Source of the DNA: a virus
IMG/VR virus record: IMGVR_UViG_3300008450_000579
Span: 1 to 20,898 of that record
Reading direction: 5' to 3' (one strand)
Length of the DNA stretch: 20,898 nt
Position 1 is the stretch's first letter. Every line of letters starts with the position of its first letter. The position numbers and the translations under genes were made by a program. Below are positions 8,956-16,041 of the stretch, piece by piece. The notes beneath the pieces are model-generated. The model searched no databases. It saw nothing but the letters and a program-made list of their open reading frames with translations, and was not told the DNA's origin.

Positions 8956-9657
8956 TTAAAACTTTACATATCCATACTCTAGATAATGAGCATAGCCATT
9001 TTTAAATATAGAGTATAATGTATTGGCTATTTTGGTTATTTTAGGTGTTTTAACATCAATTATTTCTCGTATATAAATATATAACGCTTTTTTATTAAAT
9101 ATATCTAAATATTCACGTTTACGAAATAACTCAAGAACAGCATCAGCTACTTTAGCATCATTTTCTTTAGGAAAAATTTTATAAATATTATTAGTACAAT
9201 AAGTTATATATTGCTCTATAAACCAATATAACTGATCATTAGTACTAATATTATTATCTAATGTGTATGAAAATTCTTCATTTTCCTCAATATCCTCAAC
9301 CATTACTTTATCAACACGCTTTTTATAATTTTTAGCATTATCAATAATTAAATAACGTTTAGCAATTGTCCCAAAATATGAATATGCTTTAGCTCCTTTA
9401 TTTGGGTTGAATAAGTGAATTTTAGAAAGTAAAAATGTAATTACTTCATGTTGTAAATCCTCAATATTATCTACCTCAGTATAATAAAACTTGAAGGTAT
9501 GAATAATATTTTCAGTTAATTTAAAAAAGGCAGGATGTATTTTCTGATAGTATATTCTACTTCTTTCCTTAAAAGAATCTGTATTGTTATATAATACTAT
9601 AGCCTGTTCAGTTTCAGAAGTGAAGTAGGGAATAGACTTTTTTCTAACTTTAGTCAT
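8956..9657 (-). CDS. RNA polymerase sigma factor, T4 gp55-like (late transcription)
   Basis: The protein is 233 aa; T4 gp55 is 185 aa. Residues 55-115 match sigma region 2: EVDNIEDLQHEVITFLLSKI (61-80) followed by FNPNKGAKAYSYFGTIAKRY (83-102) and a basic stretch, KNYKKRVDK. The D-L-x-x-E...F-x-P-x-K-G-x-x-x-x-x-Y..-A-K-R pattern is the core-binding and -10-melting part of sigma-70 proteins. I see no region 4 helix-turn-helix, as in T4 gp55, which recognises only a -10-like late promoter. The acidic stretch EDIEENEEF follows region 2. It is placed last before the baseplate operon, which suits a switch to late gene expression. The 91-aa gene upstream ends 5 nt before it. Confidence 0.8.
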   Translation of the reverse strand: MTKVRKKSIPYFTSETEQAIVLYNNTDSFKERSRIYYQKIHPAFFKLTENIIHTFKFYYTEVDNIEDLQHEVITFLLSKIHLFNPNKGAKAYSYFGTIAKRYLIIDNAKNYKKRVDKVMVEDIEENEEFSYTLDNNISTNDQLYWFIEQYITYCTNNIYKIFPKENDAKVADAVLELFRKREYLDIFNKKALYIYIREIIDVKTPKITKIANTLYSIFKNGYAHYLEYGYVKF

Positions 9658-9662
9658 ACTAC

Positions 9663-9938
9663 TTATTTAGGTAATTTATATTGATTTAAGATGTCTTGAA
9701 TTTGTTTTACTTTAGTAAAAAAGAATCCAATTTCATCATCACTTTTAAACATACCTCTCTCATCAATTTCTTTTAATTTTTTATCAGTGTAATGAATAGT
9801 ATCACTAATATTGTCAATATACTTTTTTTGAGAGAAGATTATATCTTCAGCCTTTTCATTTTTTCTTAGAAGGTTAATAGTCGTGAATGTTAATATCACG
9901 ACTAAAACACTTAAAATACTAATTATAATTGTTATCAT
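9663..9938 (-). CDS. Small membrane protein with N-terminal anchor and coiled coil
   Basis: This 91-aa protein has one N-terminal transmembrane segment, residues 2-24 (IIISILSVLVVILTFTTINL). A basic RKNEK turn and a charged helical region (about 30-88) follow, probably a coiled coil. I see no signal-peptidase site, so it is likely anchored with the C-terminal part either in the cytoplasm or the periplasm. The topology has something in common with inner-membrane spanins (i-spanins), but no lysis gene adjoins it, so I do not call it that. The start ATG overlaps the stop of the HD-domain gene (ATGA), indicating coupled translation. Confidence 0.7.
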   Translation of the reverse strand: MITIIISILSVLVVILTFTTINLLRKNEKAEDIIFSQKKYIDNISDTIHYTDKKLKEIDERGMFKSDDEIGFFFTKVKQIQDILNQYKLPK

Positions 9939-10714
9939 AAATTGTCTAACATATTTTTTAAACTATCACTCTTAATACTACCTAATGCTTTTGCTTTAGT
10001 AGTTACTTTAGATGATTTTTTCTCTGTTATAGTAAAATTTTTCTCTGAGGAAGACAAGTTTGATTTTAACTTAGGTAACCATTCACGTTCAAATTCAACT
10101 CTAGCAGCTAATAAATCAGCCTGATGGATAATATAAATTAATGAAGTACGTGGTTTAGTCTCAGGCATCCAAGTCATTAAATAAGGCTTATTTGCATCAT
10201 CATATAAACCATCATGAAGTTTGATTGCTAATAATTCATTTTTAGAATATGAAATACCATGTTCATTTAATAAATATAAACCTCTATCAGGAACTGACAT
10301 ATATTCTAAGCGGTCATTGAATTTATAATCTTCACCTAGTTTATCTTTTCTCCATTGATCAGTCTGAGGAATATATGCCTCATTTTCTTGATCACCCATT
10401 TTACCTAGATCATGATTTAGAGCTGAGAATACTAGTTCTTCAATTGTATAAGTAGTAGTGTCTACTCCATACTTAACCCACACATTATGAATGTCTAAAG
10501 CAGCATCTATAACTCTAAGAACATGTTCAACATATCCTCCTGGGAATGCATTGTGATATTCTTTTTTATGAGCAGCAGGCATAAGCATAATACGCTCAGC
10601 ATATTTTTCATAAAATTCTTTAAGTTTAGTCTTACGTGGCTCTGAAATGTAAGCATCTATTCTAGACATTAACTTAGCCCAATTGTCTTGTATTTGTTCT
10701 GCTGTTAAATTCAT
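9935..10714 (-). CDS. HD-domain metal-dependent phosphohydrolase
   Basis: The protein is 259 aa with a clear HD superfamily metal site: H64 in NAFPGGYVEHVLRV, H101-D102 in ALNHDLGKMGD, H167-D168 in IKLHDGLYDD, and H197/D200 in IHQADLLAARVEFE. HD enzymes hydrolyse phosphate esters such as nucleotides, cyclic dinucleotides, (p)ppGpp or RNA ends. The opening H-x-A-x-P-G-G-x-x-x-H is reminiscent of the YhaM/nucleotidase type, but the substrate cannot be read from sequence. The last 40 residues are Lys/Ser-rich and probably flexible. In a phage, roles in nucleotide salvage or in removing a host defence signal are both possible; neither is shown. It lies 2 nt after the 87-aa gene and overlaps the 91-aa gene. 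Confidence 0.85.
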   Translation of the reverse strand: MNLTAEQIQDNWAKLMSRIDAYISEPRKTKLKEFYEKYAERIMLMPAAHKKEYHNAFPGGYVEHVLRVIDAALDIHNVWVKYGVDTTTYTIEELVFSALNHDLGKMGDQENEAYIPQTDQWRKDKLGEDYKFNDRLEYMSVPDRGLYLLNEHGISYSKNELLAIKLHDGLYDDANKPYLMTWMPETKPRTSLIYIIHQADLLAARVEFEREWLPKLKSNLSSSEKNFTITEKKSSKVTTKAKALGSIKSDSLKNMLDNL

Positions 10715-10716
10715 AA

Positions 10717-10980
10717 TTATTGTAACCCAAATCCTTCCTCAGGTGATAATGGTTCTTGTTGAATAAATGATTTTACCTCGGCTAATATTTCCTCAGTGTT
10801 CTCAATAGTCTTAATAAACTCTTGAATTGGTGCTCCTCGGTTTACCATAAACCTTAGCGCCTTTAATTGCGCCTCGATATTCTCTATCTTACGCGTTGAT
10901 AATTCTCTATACCTCATATTATTATATTTGTTTCCTAATTCCTTAAACCCGTAATTAGAATATACGGGTACTATATTCAA
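10717..10980 (-). CDS. Small hypothetical protein, start uncertain
   Basis: From the first ATG (10980) this would be an 87-aa protein. From the internal ATG at 10917 (Met22, MRYRELSTRKIENIEAQLKA) it would be 66 aa. The second form is a compact charged helical protein that ends EEGFGLQ. The second start deserves attention because a promoter-like TTGGCT-N17-TATATTCT and a 7-bp inverted repeat lie across the first 21 codons. The gene also uses more G/C-containing codons than its neighbours (for example GCG, CGC, GGC and CGT). It ends 2 nt before the HD gene. I do not recognise the family. Confidence 0.6.
   Translation of the reverse strand: MNIVPVYSNYGFKELGNKYNNMRYRELSTRKIENIEAQLKALRFMVNRGAPIQEFIKTIENTEEILAEVKSFIQQEPLSPEEGFGLQ
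10947..10969 (-). repeat. Inverted repeat ACCCGTA-N9-TACGGGT
   Basis: Seven-base perfect arms (10969-10963 and 10953-10947 on the minus strand) flank a 9-nt centre. The repeat covers the putative -7 element of the promoter-like sequence in the 5' part of the 87-aa frame. It could be an operator or an RNA hairpin in a leader; it could also be chance plus coding sequence. Confidence 0.45.
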
Positions 10981-10987
10981 TAGCCAA
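10957..10987 (-). promoter_or_regulatory. Variant of the TTGGCT-N17-TATNTTTA promoter
   Basis: TTGGCT (10987 to 10982) lies 2 nt after the stop codon of the 138-aa gene. It is followed by exactly 17 nt and then TATATTCT, which matches the family -7 box at TATATT but not in the last two bases. The same placement at the 3' end of an upstream gene is seen for the stronger members. If used, transcription would start inside the annotated 87-aa frame and favour Met22 as start. Confidence 0.4.
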
Positions 10988-10989
10988 GC

Positions 10990-11406
10990 TTAGGATAAAC
11001 TTTGTTCTACTATATCTTTAATTGGTAAGATAAAAGCACATTTTTCATACTCTTCATTTTCCTCAAAATAAGACATAGATAATTTTAAAGCTGTTAAAAA
11101 CTCTAAACTCGCTTTATCTTTTATAGTCTGAAGATGTATATCATCATTTATATCTAATCTATTGATAAAAACGTAGGATCTAGTGTATATAAGGTATTCT
11201 CCAGCATTAATAACATCATTCATATCCATATTAGGGAAGGCGGCTTTAAACACACTTATGTGGGCTAAATTAAAATTAGAATGATTCATTATTATCTTAG
11301 TGAACATACCTACCCAGAAAGAAGGGTGTTCACTAATGTCTTTATACACTTGTTTTTTGACATTAATGTTGTCTTCAAATAAACCAAATATTTTATCTAT
11401 ATCCAT
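10990..11406 (-). CDS. Hypothetical helical protein, 138 aa
   Basis: I do not recognise this protein. It begins MDIDKIFGLFEDNINVKKQV at the ATG at 11406. A TTG two codons upstream would add two residues, but ATG is preferred and no signal favours TTG. The sequence is soluble, helical and fairly rich in Phe, Ile and Asn (WVGMFTKIIMNHSNFNLAHI at about 31-50), with no membrane segment and no catalytic motif I can name. Downstream, its stop is 2 nt from a promoter-like TTGGCT. It follows the 50-aa lipoprotein gene after a 50-nt gap that contains an inverted repeat. It probably belongs to the transcription unit that ends in the sigma factor. Confidence 0.7.
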   Translation of the reverse strand: MDIDKIFGLFEDNINVKKQVYKDISEHPSFWVGMFTKIIMNHSNFNLAHISVFKAAFPNMDMNDVINAGEYLIYTRSYVFINRLDINDDIHLQTIKDKASLEFLTALKLSMSYFEENEEYEKCAFILPIKDIVEQSLS

Positions 11407-11417
11407 AAACAAGGGAA

Positions 11418-11451
11418 AATCCCTGACTAGTTTTAAACTTCATCAGGGATT
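11418..11451 (-). terminator. Inverted repeat downstream of the lipoprotein gene, possible terminator or attenuator
   Basis: Nine-base perfect arms AATCCCTGA and TCAGGGATT flank a 16-nt loop. The structure starts 6 nt after the lipoprotein stop and, on the transcript, is followed by TTTCCC, a poor U-tract. It could partly terminate transcription after the lipoprotein gene, or fold in the leader of the 138-aa gene, whose ATG is 11 nt further on. The stem is GC-rich against its surroundings. Confidence 0.45.
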
Positions 11452-11456
11452 AAATG

Positions 11457-11609
11457 TTAGTTTACTGAATCTACAGTAAGTGTATCTTGAACAGATACTG
11501 AGTCAATTACAGTTGATGTTGAATCAGTTGTTGATACTGTTTTGTTTTCTGTTGATTGGCAAGAGATCATAACTACTGCCAATAGTGCTAGTGCTACTAC
11601 TTTTTTCAT
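11457..11609 (-). CDS. Very small predicted lipoprotein (50 aa)
   Basis: This short gene encodes 50 residues: MKKVVALALLAVVMISC, then a Ser/Thr/Val-rich tail (QSTENKTVSTTDSTSTVIDS and 13 more residues). It has a textbook type II signal: KK at positions 2-3, a hydrophobic core, and a lipobox ending in Cys17 (MISC) as common in Bacteroidota. The mature peptide would be about 34 residues, almost without charge or aromatics, consistent with a flexible lipid-anchored peptide in the periplasm or on the outer membrane. Its own promoter (TTG-N19-TATATTTA) lies upstream, and the leader contains GTTTGTTTGTTT on the plus strand. Possible roles are superinfection exclusion, a spanin-like lysis function or receptor masking; none is shown. 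Confidence 0.8.
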   Translation of the reverse strand: MKKVVALALLAVVMISCQSTENKTVSTTDSTSTVIDSVSVQDTLTVDSVN

Positions 11610-11640
11610 TTTTGTTTGTTTGTTTTTAATTGTTTAATTA

Positions 11641-11670
11641 TAAATATAAAATGTTCCTTTAATTAGGCAA
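11641..11670 (-). promoter_or_regulatory. Bacteroidota-type promoter of the lipoprotein unit
   Basis: TTGCCT (11670 to 11665), 16 nt, then TATATTTA (11648 to 11641), giving TTG-N19-TATATTTA. The ATG is 31 nt further on. The -33 box overlaps the last codons of the 362-aa gene (AAA TTT GCC TAA). The published Bacteroidota consensus is -33 TTG and -7 TAnnTTTG with about 19-21 bp between. Confidence 0.6.
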
Positions 11671-12751
11671 ATTTAATGTCCTCTATTTTTATACCTGATA
11701 AACTTTTAAATTCATTATTTAATCTGTCAATGAAATATTCTTTAATTAGTGATTCATGTTCTGTATTTGTAAAATTTTTAACTAAACCACCTGCAAATTG
11801 TTTCCAATCTTTATCCCAATATATTTCTTTAGATCTAAATGTATTTAATAGAGTTTTTAAATTACGATTATTCATTGTTAATTGATTTATAATACCTCTA
11901 TTACGTCTAGTATTACTATTATTTCCCATATTAACAAAATTATTTAACATTAAAGATATTTTGTATAATGTATAATCATTAATTTCTAAATTAGAAAGCA
12001 TTTCTAATCCTAATTTAATATTAGCTGCATCTTTACTATAGATCATATCTTTTAATGTATTTTCAATTTCATTATCTAATTGAACACCTTCTTTATTAAG
12101 ATCTGATATAAGATCTTCATCAAATACTACTTTAATATTAGGATTATTATAAATAAAGTTTATAATCTCTAATACATCTATCATTTTATTATTTCTATAA
12201 ACACGATATCCTTCATCTTTAATAAGATGAGTATTAATAAATGATGAGTATTTTTTTGAATACTTTAATAGACTTTTATTTGTGCCTTTATTTACATATT
12301 CTTCTGGGATATAAAGCCATTTATTAAGATCTTTAGGTTTATCTTTAAATAATTCCTCACTTCTTTTAATAGTTTTAAAAACTATATTAACAAACTCTTC
12401 ATTAAGAAAATAAACTGTTTTAGATTCTTTTAATTCATTGTTTCCTAAAATATCTAATAATATTTTTTTACTTAATAAAATACAAGTACTTTGTTGTATT
12501 CTAGTTGTACGTTTAATACCTTTTTCTGTTATAAATTCCTTTAATTTAAAACGAGGTATATCACTAGCTTGACTTGTATATATAATATCTTTACTATCTA
12601 ATTTATTATTAGAATTTAGTAATTCATTTATTTTAGTTTTTGAATTATTTATATAATCTAATTCAAACCAAACAAACTTATTCCAATATGAATGTTGTAA
12701 TTCATCATTATAGCTATTATAATAAATTTCCTTTACTTTATTTTTATTCAT
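11663..12751 (-). CDS. Hypothetical 362-aa protein co-transcribed with the MoxR ATPase
   Basis: I do not recognise this protein. It is soluble, very rich in Asn, Lys, Ile and Leu, and mostly helical. Residues 1-110 contain WNKFVWFELDYINN and a Thr/Arg stretch (GIKRTTRIQQ). Residues 220-310 (DNEIENTLKDMIYSKDAANI, LGLEMLSNLEINDYTLYKIS) look like helical repeats. There is no catalytic motif I can name. It begins 8 nt after the MoxR gene ends and has no promoter of its own, so the two are almost certainly one transcription unit. A MoxR ATPase often works with a partner encoded next to it; this protein could be a client, adaptor or substrate. That is inference. Confidence 0.75.
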   Translation of the reverse strand: MNKNKVKEIYYNSYNDELQHSYWNKFVWFELDYINNSKTKINELLNSNNKLDSKDIIYTSQASDIPRFKLKEFITEKGIKRTTRIQQSTCILLSKKILLDILGNNELKESKTVYFLNEEFVNIVFKTIKRSEELFKDKPKDLNKWLYIPEEYVNKGTNKSLLKYSKKYSSFINTHLIKDEGYRVYRNNKMIDVLEIINFIYNNPNIKVVFDEDLISDLNKEGVQLDNEIENTLKDMIYSKDAANIKLGLEMLSNLEINDYTLYKISLMLNNFVNMGNNSNTRRNRGIINQLTMNNRNLKTLLNTFRSKEIYWDKDWKQFAGGLVKNFTNTEHESLIKEYFIDRLNNEFKSLSGIKIEDIKFA

Positions 12752-12759
12752 AATCTTTA

Positions 12760-13947
12760 TTATTTAACAATATACTTAACTAAATCTTTATTTAACATCA
12801 ATAAACTAAATTTAGATGAATTTTCATTGTAAATTGATTTTACCATTTGATAACAAATATCAGTTGCAAAAACACCTTCAATTACAATTTTACTTAAACG
12901 ATCAATAATTGGTTTTTCTATTTTATTTGTTTTAGCATAAACACCTAAATAGTTAGTAATCCTAGTACCTAATGTTGAAGCAATATCTGCTCTATAATTC
13001 TTATCTTTACCAACTAAACCTTTTAAAGTAGTCATAACATATTTTTCATCTTGTTCAAATATATTTTGAGGTGAAATCATTTTATCTAATTTATTATTAA
13101 TAAACATTGTAAATAAACTAGCAAATTCTTGACCAACACTACCTTCACCTATCATTTGAATCAAAGGTAATTCATTTTCAAATGATTTAATAGATGATAT
13201 TGAATTAAAAAACATTACAATACTTCTAGCATTTATCTCTTTAGTAACTAACTCAGGATGCATTAATAAAAAGTTTATACATCTACCATCTAATCCATTT
13301 TCTTCAGCCCATTTGCCCCAAGTATTTAAATCAAATTTTAGATTAGCAGATATAAATCTTGTTTTCTGGGCTGTATCAATACTATTAACTAAATAATCAC
13401 CATTATCAGGATTAGCAGTTAATATAATATGCCAATCTTTAGGTAATTTCCAACTGATATATTGTTGACGATCTATTAGTTCCATAACAGCTTGAATAAA
13501 CCTAACATCAGCTCTATTCCAATCATCTAATAGTAACACACCACCATTTGTTTTACCACTAATCCATTCAGGTGGACAATAACTCATTCTATTTTTAGAA
13601 GTTGATTTATAACCTAATTTTCTATATTCATCAAATGCATGTTCATCAACCCACATTTTATCTCCATCTAATTCCATTTCAAATTGGCGAATTGGAAAAC
13701 CTACTAAATCACCAATTTCTTCAATTTGTGCTAAATTTAATTTAACAAAATTTAAACCTAATTCATCTGCTAATTGAATTATTGATGAGGTTTTACCAAT
13801 ACCTGATTCACCAACTACTTCTGTTGATACAGGTGATTTACCATTATCTTGTAAATAACGATTGTTAGTGATAATGTGTTTTAAAAAATCCTTTAGTTCA
13901 TTTGGATTTAATGATAATGCTTCTGTTTTTGATGTTTTTTTAGCCAT
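12760..13947 (-). CDS. MoxR-type AAA+ ATPase (AAA_5/dynein-related)
   Basis: This is a 395-aa protein. Residues 46-53 (GESGIGKT) are the Walker A motif. GGVLLLDDWNRAD (135-147) is Walker B in the form typical of MoxR ATPases (LLLDEhNRa, here DD). ILTANPDNGDY (175-185) holds the sensor-1 Asn, and AQKTRF (193-198) holds a candidate arginine finger. MoxR ATPases form hexamers that remodel proteins, usually together with a VWA-domain partner; one is encoded two genes upstream. The Walker B second acidic residue is Asp142 rather than the commoner Glu; ATP hydrolysis may still occur. The gene has its own promoter and a leader that ends AATAAAGGTTATG, as does the DUF932 gene. Confidence 0.9.
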   Translation of the reverse strand: MAKKTSKTEALSLNPNELKDFLKHIITNNRYLQDNGKSPVSTEVVGESGIGKTSSIIQLADELGLNFVKLNLAQIEEIGDLVGFPIRQFEMELDGDKMWVDEHAFDEYRKLGYKSTSKNRMSYCPPEWISGKTNGGVLLLDDWNRADVRFIQAVMELIDRQQYISWKLPKDWHIILTANPDNGDYLVNSIDTAQKTRFISANLKFDLNTWGKWAEENGLDGRCINFLLMHPELVTKEINARSIVMFFNSISSIKSFENELPLIQMIGEGSVGQEFASLFTMFINNKLDKMISPQNIFEQDEKYVMTTLKGLVGKDKNYRADIASTLGTRITNYLGVYAKTNKIEKPIIDRLSKIVIEGVFATDICYQMVKSIYNENSSKFSLLMLNKDLVKYIVK

Positions 13948-13976
13948 AACCTTTATTAATTAATTTTTTTACATTT

Positions 13977-14007
13977 TAAATATAACAAATTTTTCCTAGA
14001 AAGCCAA
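13977..14007 (-). promoter_or_regulatory. Bacteroidota-type promoter of the MoxR unit
   Basis: TTGGCT (14007 to 14002), 17 nt, then TATATTTA (13984 to 13977); TTG to TAT distance is 20 nt. The ATG follows 29 nt later. The -33 box is formed by the last codons of the nucleotidyltransferase gene (GAT TTG GCT TTC TAG). The spacer carries a loose inverted repeat TTTC-TAG-GAAA. Confidence 0.7.
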
Positions 14008-14700
14008 ATCTGGGTCACTAGTATATTTTCTTTTATTGGTTCTATATTTTTCAATATCTTTTAATACACGAAAATATTTATCCGCATTTTTTCTATGAAA
14101 TAATTCTTCTAAATCTTCCCAATGCTTAAATTGTTTACCAACCCTAACATCAAAAGCATATTTAGCTTTAGCAGCTAATATAATTGATGGGTGTGTTAAT
14201 TTAATTCCCCATGTTTGATCATCATGTGTTTTATATGTGATTGGTAGGTAATCACGTTTTGATAGATAAGTATGATTAAAAAAATCTATTTTATATCTTT
14301 GTATTAACTGTTTATATCCACTGGGTTGGAGATTACTATCCATAATTTCTACCTCTTCTAATTTTGTAAATAATAGCAAATCCTGTTTTAAAAGTTTTTC
14401 ATCTACAATATGTCCTTCAGGTTTATAAGGATTTTCATCTCTATTAATCAAATTAAAGAAATCAACTATAATAGATAATTCTTGTTGAGTTAGAGGTTCA
14501 GTTAAAGAAAAATCTAAATCAGGTTGTCTAAGTGTTTCTTCAAACTCCATTAAACCTAACATTTTCATAGCTAAGCTTCCTCCTAAAACTACTTTATCAG
14601 ATAAAGTAAAATAAGGTAATATAAATTGTTCATACATTGGATGAAGCATTTTACTACATACTAAACCCTCAGTATTATTAACATAAAAATATGATTTCAT
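13996..14700 (-). CDS. Nucleotidyltransferase-fold protein, AbiEii-like
   Basis: This is a 234-aa protein from the ATG at 14700. A longer frame from a GTG at 14760 exists, but it would overlap the previous gene by 59 nt, while the ATG follows that gene's stop directly (TAATATG). The nucleotidyltransferase pattern is visible: GGSLAMKML (40-48), then RQPDLDFSL (59-67) with D61 and D63, a third acid at D139 in YKIDFF, a Lys pair in HPSIILAAKAKYAF (170-183), and KHWEDLEELF (192-201). GG-S...R-x-x-D-x-D...K...KD-x-x-DL is the layout of AbiEii/DUF1814-type enzymes, which transfer nucleotides to RNA or protein in toxin-antitoxin systems. No AbiEi-like antitoxin is adjacent. The target is unknown. 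Confidence 0.7.
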   Translation of the reverse strand: MKSYFYVNNTEGLVCSKMLHPMYEQFILPYFTLSDKVVLGGSLAMKMLGLMEFEETLRQPDLDFSLTEPLTQQELSIIVDFFNLINRDENPYKPEGHIVDEKLLKQDLLLFTKLEEVEIMDSNLQPSGYKQLIQRYKIDFFNHTYLSKRDYLPITYKTHDDQTWGIKLTHPSIILAAKAKYAFDVRVGKQFKHWEDLEELFHRKNADKYFRVLKDIEKYRTNKRKYTSDPDLAF

Positions 14701-14701
14701 A

Positions 14702-15970
14702 TTATCTTTTAATTTGAACTTTAGCTCCAGGCAAATTATAAGTTGATGTACCATTTTCACTTATAACCCATAATATAGGTCTAACTGGTTTAGTTTTTGG
14801 AGCTGGACATTCACCATCAGTTAAATAAATAATGTTTTGATATTTATGTTTATGTTCATTTAAGTAAACCATTACAGGTTCAAAATCAGTTCCTCCTCTA
14901 CCTTTAACATCAATTTTTTCTTTTTGTTTACCATCATATTTGTATACTCTTTGAATAGCGGCATCACATTCAATAATATCTATTTCAGTGCCTGTTTTAT
15001 AGATATGATGTATTTCATTAAAAAATTCTTGTAAATCTTTAGCACCAACTGAACCTGAGGTATCTATTGCTACTAAAGTATTTTTACGTTGTTTAATTTT
15101 TAATGCTGGATTACCCACAAAACGTTTATTTAATTTACGTCTTGTTTTCTTAGTATATACTTTAGTAGCCATACCATTAAAACGTCTTAAATATGCTTTC
15201 CAATCAATTACTGGTTCTACTATTTCAAATAAACCATTAATATAATCTGCTATTTCTGAAGGTATAGTCCCTCTTGATTTGTTTATTTGTTCTGCTATTT
15301 CTTTTAATTGATGGTCAATTTGTTTACCTAATAACTTTTTATCAGCCTCACTCATACCCTCAAATTCTTTCCACATTTCATGAGTACAAGGAACAGTCAT
15401 GGTTGAACCATCATCTAATGTTATAGTTATTTCTGTTCCATCTCCTGATCCAGAAATACCAGGCATACTTATATTTCCTTGCAAAGCATTAACCATGTTA
15501 GCTATATTACCATTAGGATTATTTTGAATTTCTTGTTGTAATAAATCATAATAAACTCTAGTACCTGCTTTTTTAGGTAAGTTAAGTTCTTTAAATGGTT
15601 TTTTATCTATTTCCAAACCCTCCCAAGTTTTACCTTTCCATTCTTTTTCAATAAATTGATTAATCTCAATATCAGCGGCTATATTTAACAATTCTTTATT
15701 TCCATAAGAATCAAGTTGAGATAAATGATGAAATGCTATATGTAACAACTCATGTTTTAAAATAGCCACTTTAGTTTGTTCATCTTGTTTAGACCAAAAT
15801 TCAGGATTAATCATTAAGGATGTGTTTATATTTTCTTTACAAACACAGGCAGTGCTAATACTTTTATTTAGTTTTTTATTTAAACCAATTAAAAATAGAC
15901 CATAAAATGGTTCTTTAAACATCAAAGTTTTAGAGTACTTTGCAATCTCAGAGTGAATATTATCTATCAT
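14702..15970 (-). CDS. Metallopeptidase-like protein with C-terminal VWA domain (DUF2201 type)
   Basis: This is a 422-aa protein. The N-terminal region contains HELLHIAFHH (73-82), a zinc-binding HExxH site, followed by AADIEINQFIE (98-108), which supplies acidic residues as in related metal-dependent peptidase-like domains. The C-terminal VWA domain begins LVAIDTSGSVG (299-309), giving the MIDAS D303-x-S305-x-S307. GRGGTDFEP (357-365) and YLTDGECPAP (382-391) supply the Thr361 and Asp385 positions. This two-domain layout is widely annotated as a VWA-like putative metallopeptidase and is usually found beside a MoxR ATPase, as here. The VWA domain probably recruits or is remodelled by the ATPase. 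It shares a promoter with the nucleotidyltransferase gene, 1 nt downstream. Confidence 0.88.
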   Translation of the reverse strand: MIDNIHSEIAKYSKTLMFKEPFYGLFLIGLNKKLNKSISTACVCKENINTSLMINPEFWSKQDEQTKVAILKHELLHIAFHHLSQLDSYGNKELLNIAADIEINQFIEKEWKGKTWEGLEIDKKPFKELNLPKKAGTRVYYDLLQQEIQNNPNGNIANMVNALQGNISMPGISGSGDGTEITITLDDGSTMTVPCTHEMWKEFEGMSEADKKLLGKQIDHQLKEIAEQINKSRGTIPSEIADYINGLFEIVEPVIDWKAYLRRFNGMATKVYTKKTRRKLNKRFVGNPALKIKQRKNTLVAIDTSGSVGAKDLQEFFNEIHHIYKTGTEIDIIECDAAIQRVYKYDGKQKEKIDVKGRGGTDFEPVMVYLNEHKHKYQNIIYLTDGECPAPKTKPVRPILWVISENGTSTYNLPGAKVQIKR

Positions 15971-15989
15971 AAATTTTATTTTTACATTT

Positions 15990-16020
15990 TAAATATAGGA
16001 AAGGCTCCCTGAGGAGCCAA
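15990..16020 (-). promoter_or_regulatory. Bacteroidota-type promoter of the VWA/nucleotidyltransferase unit
   Basis: TTGGCT (16020 to 16015), 17 nt, then TATATTTA (15997 to 15990). The ATG is 19 nt further on. The spacer contains a perfect palindrome (see 16003-16018) that overlaps the -33 box, a placement suited to an operator. Confidence 0.7.
16003..16018 (-). repeat. Palindrome GGCTCC-TCAG-GGAGCC (copy 1)
   Basis: Six-base perfect arms with a 4-nt centre. The palindrome is part of a 22-bp sequence (16001-16022) that recurs unchanged at 17218-17239. It overlaps the -33 box of a promoter, so it may be a repressor site. It could instead form an RNA hairpin ending the DUF932 transcript, but only three Ts follow, so I rate a terminator as less likely. 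Confidence 0.65.
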
Positions 16021-16041
16021 ACCTATGTTTAGTAATCAATA

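Noticed and set aside
9663-9938. The 91-aa membrane protein as an i-spanin or holin
   Set aside because: The anchor plus coiled coil fits loosely, but there is no lysis gene beside it, it is coupled to the HD gene, and no outer-membrane partner overlaps it.
11407-11412. TTG start two codons before the ATG of the 138-aa gene
   Set aside because: No ribosome-binding signal favours it and ATG is available immediately after.
14701-14760. Upstream GTG start that would extend the nucleotidyltransferase by 20 residues
   Set aside because: It would overlap the VWA gene by 59 nt and add a segment translated from that gene's coding sequence in another frame; the ATG at 14700 directly follows the VWA stop.
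16003-16018. Palindromes at 16003-16018 and 17220-17235 read as simple rho-independent terminators
   Set aside because: Only two or three Ts follow the stem, and both coincide precisely with the -33 box and spacer of a promoter shared with three sites that lack a strong stem. Termination is not excluded but is not the best explanation.
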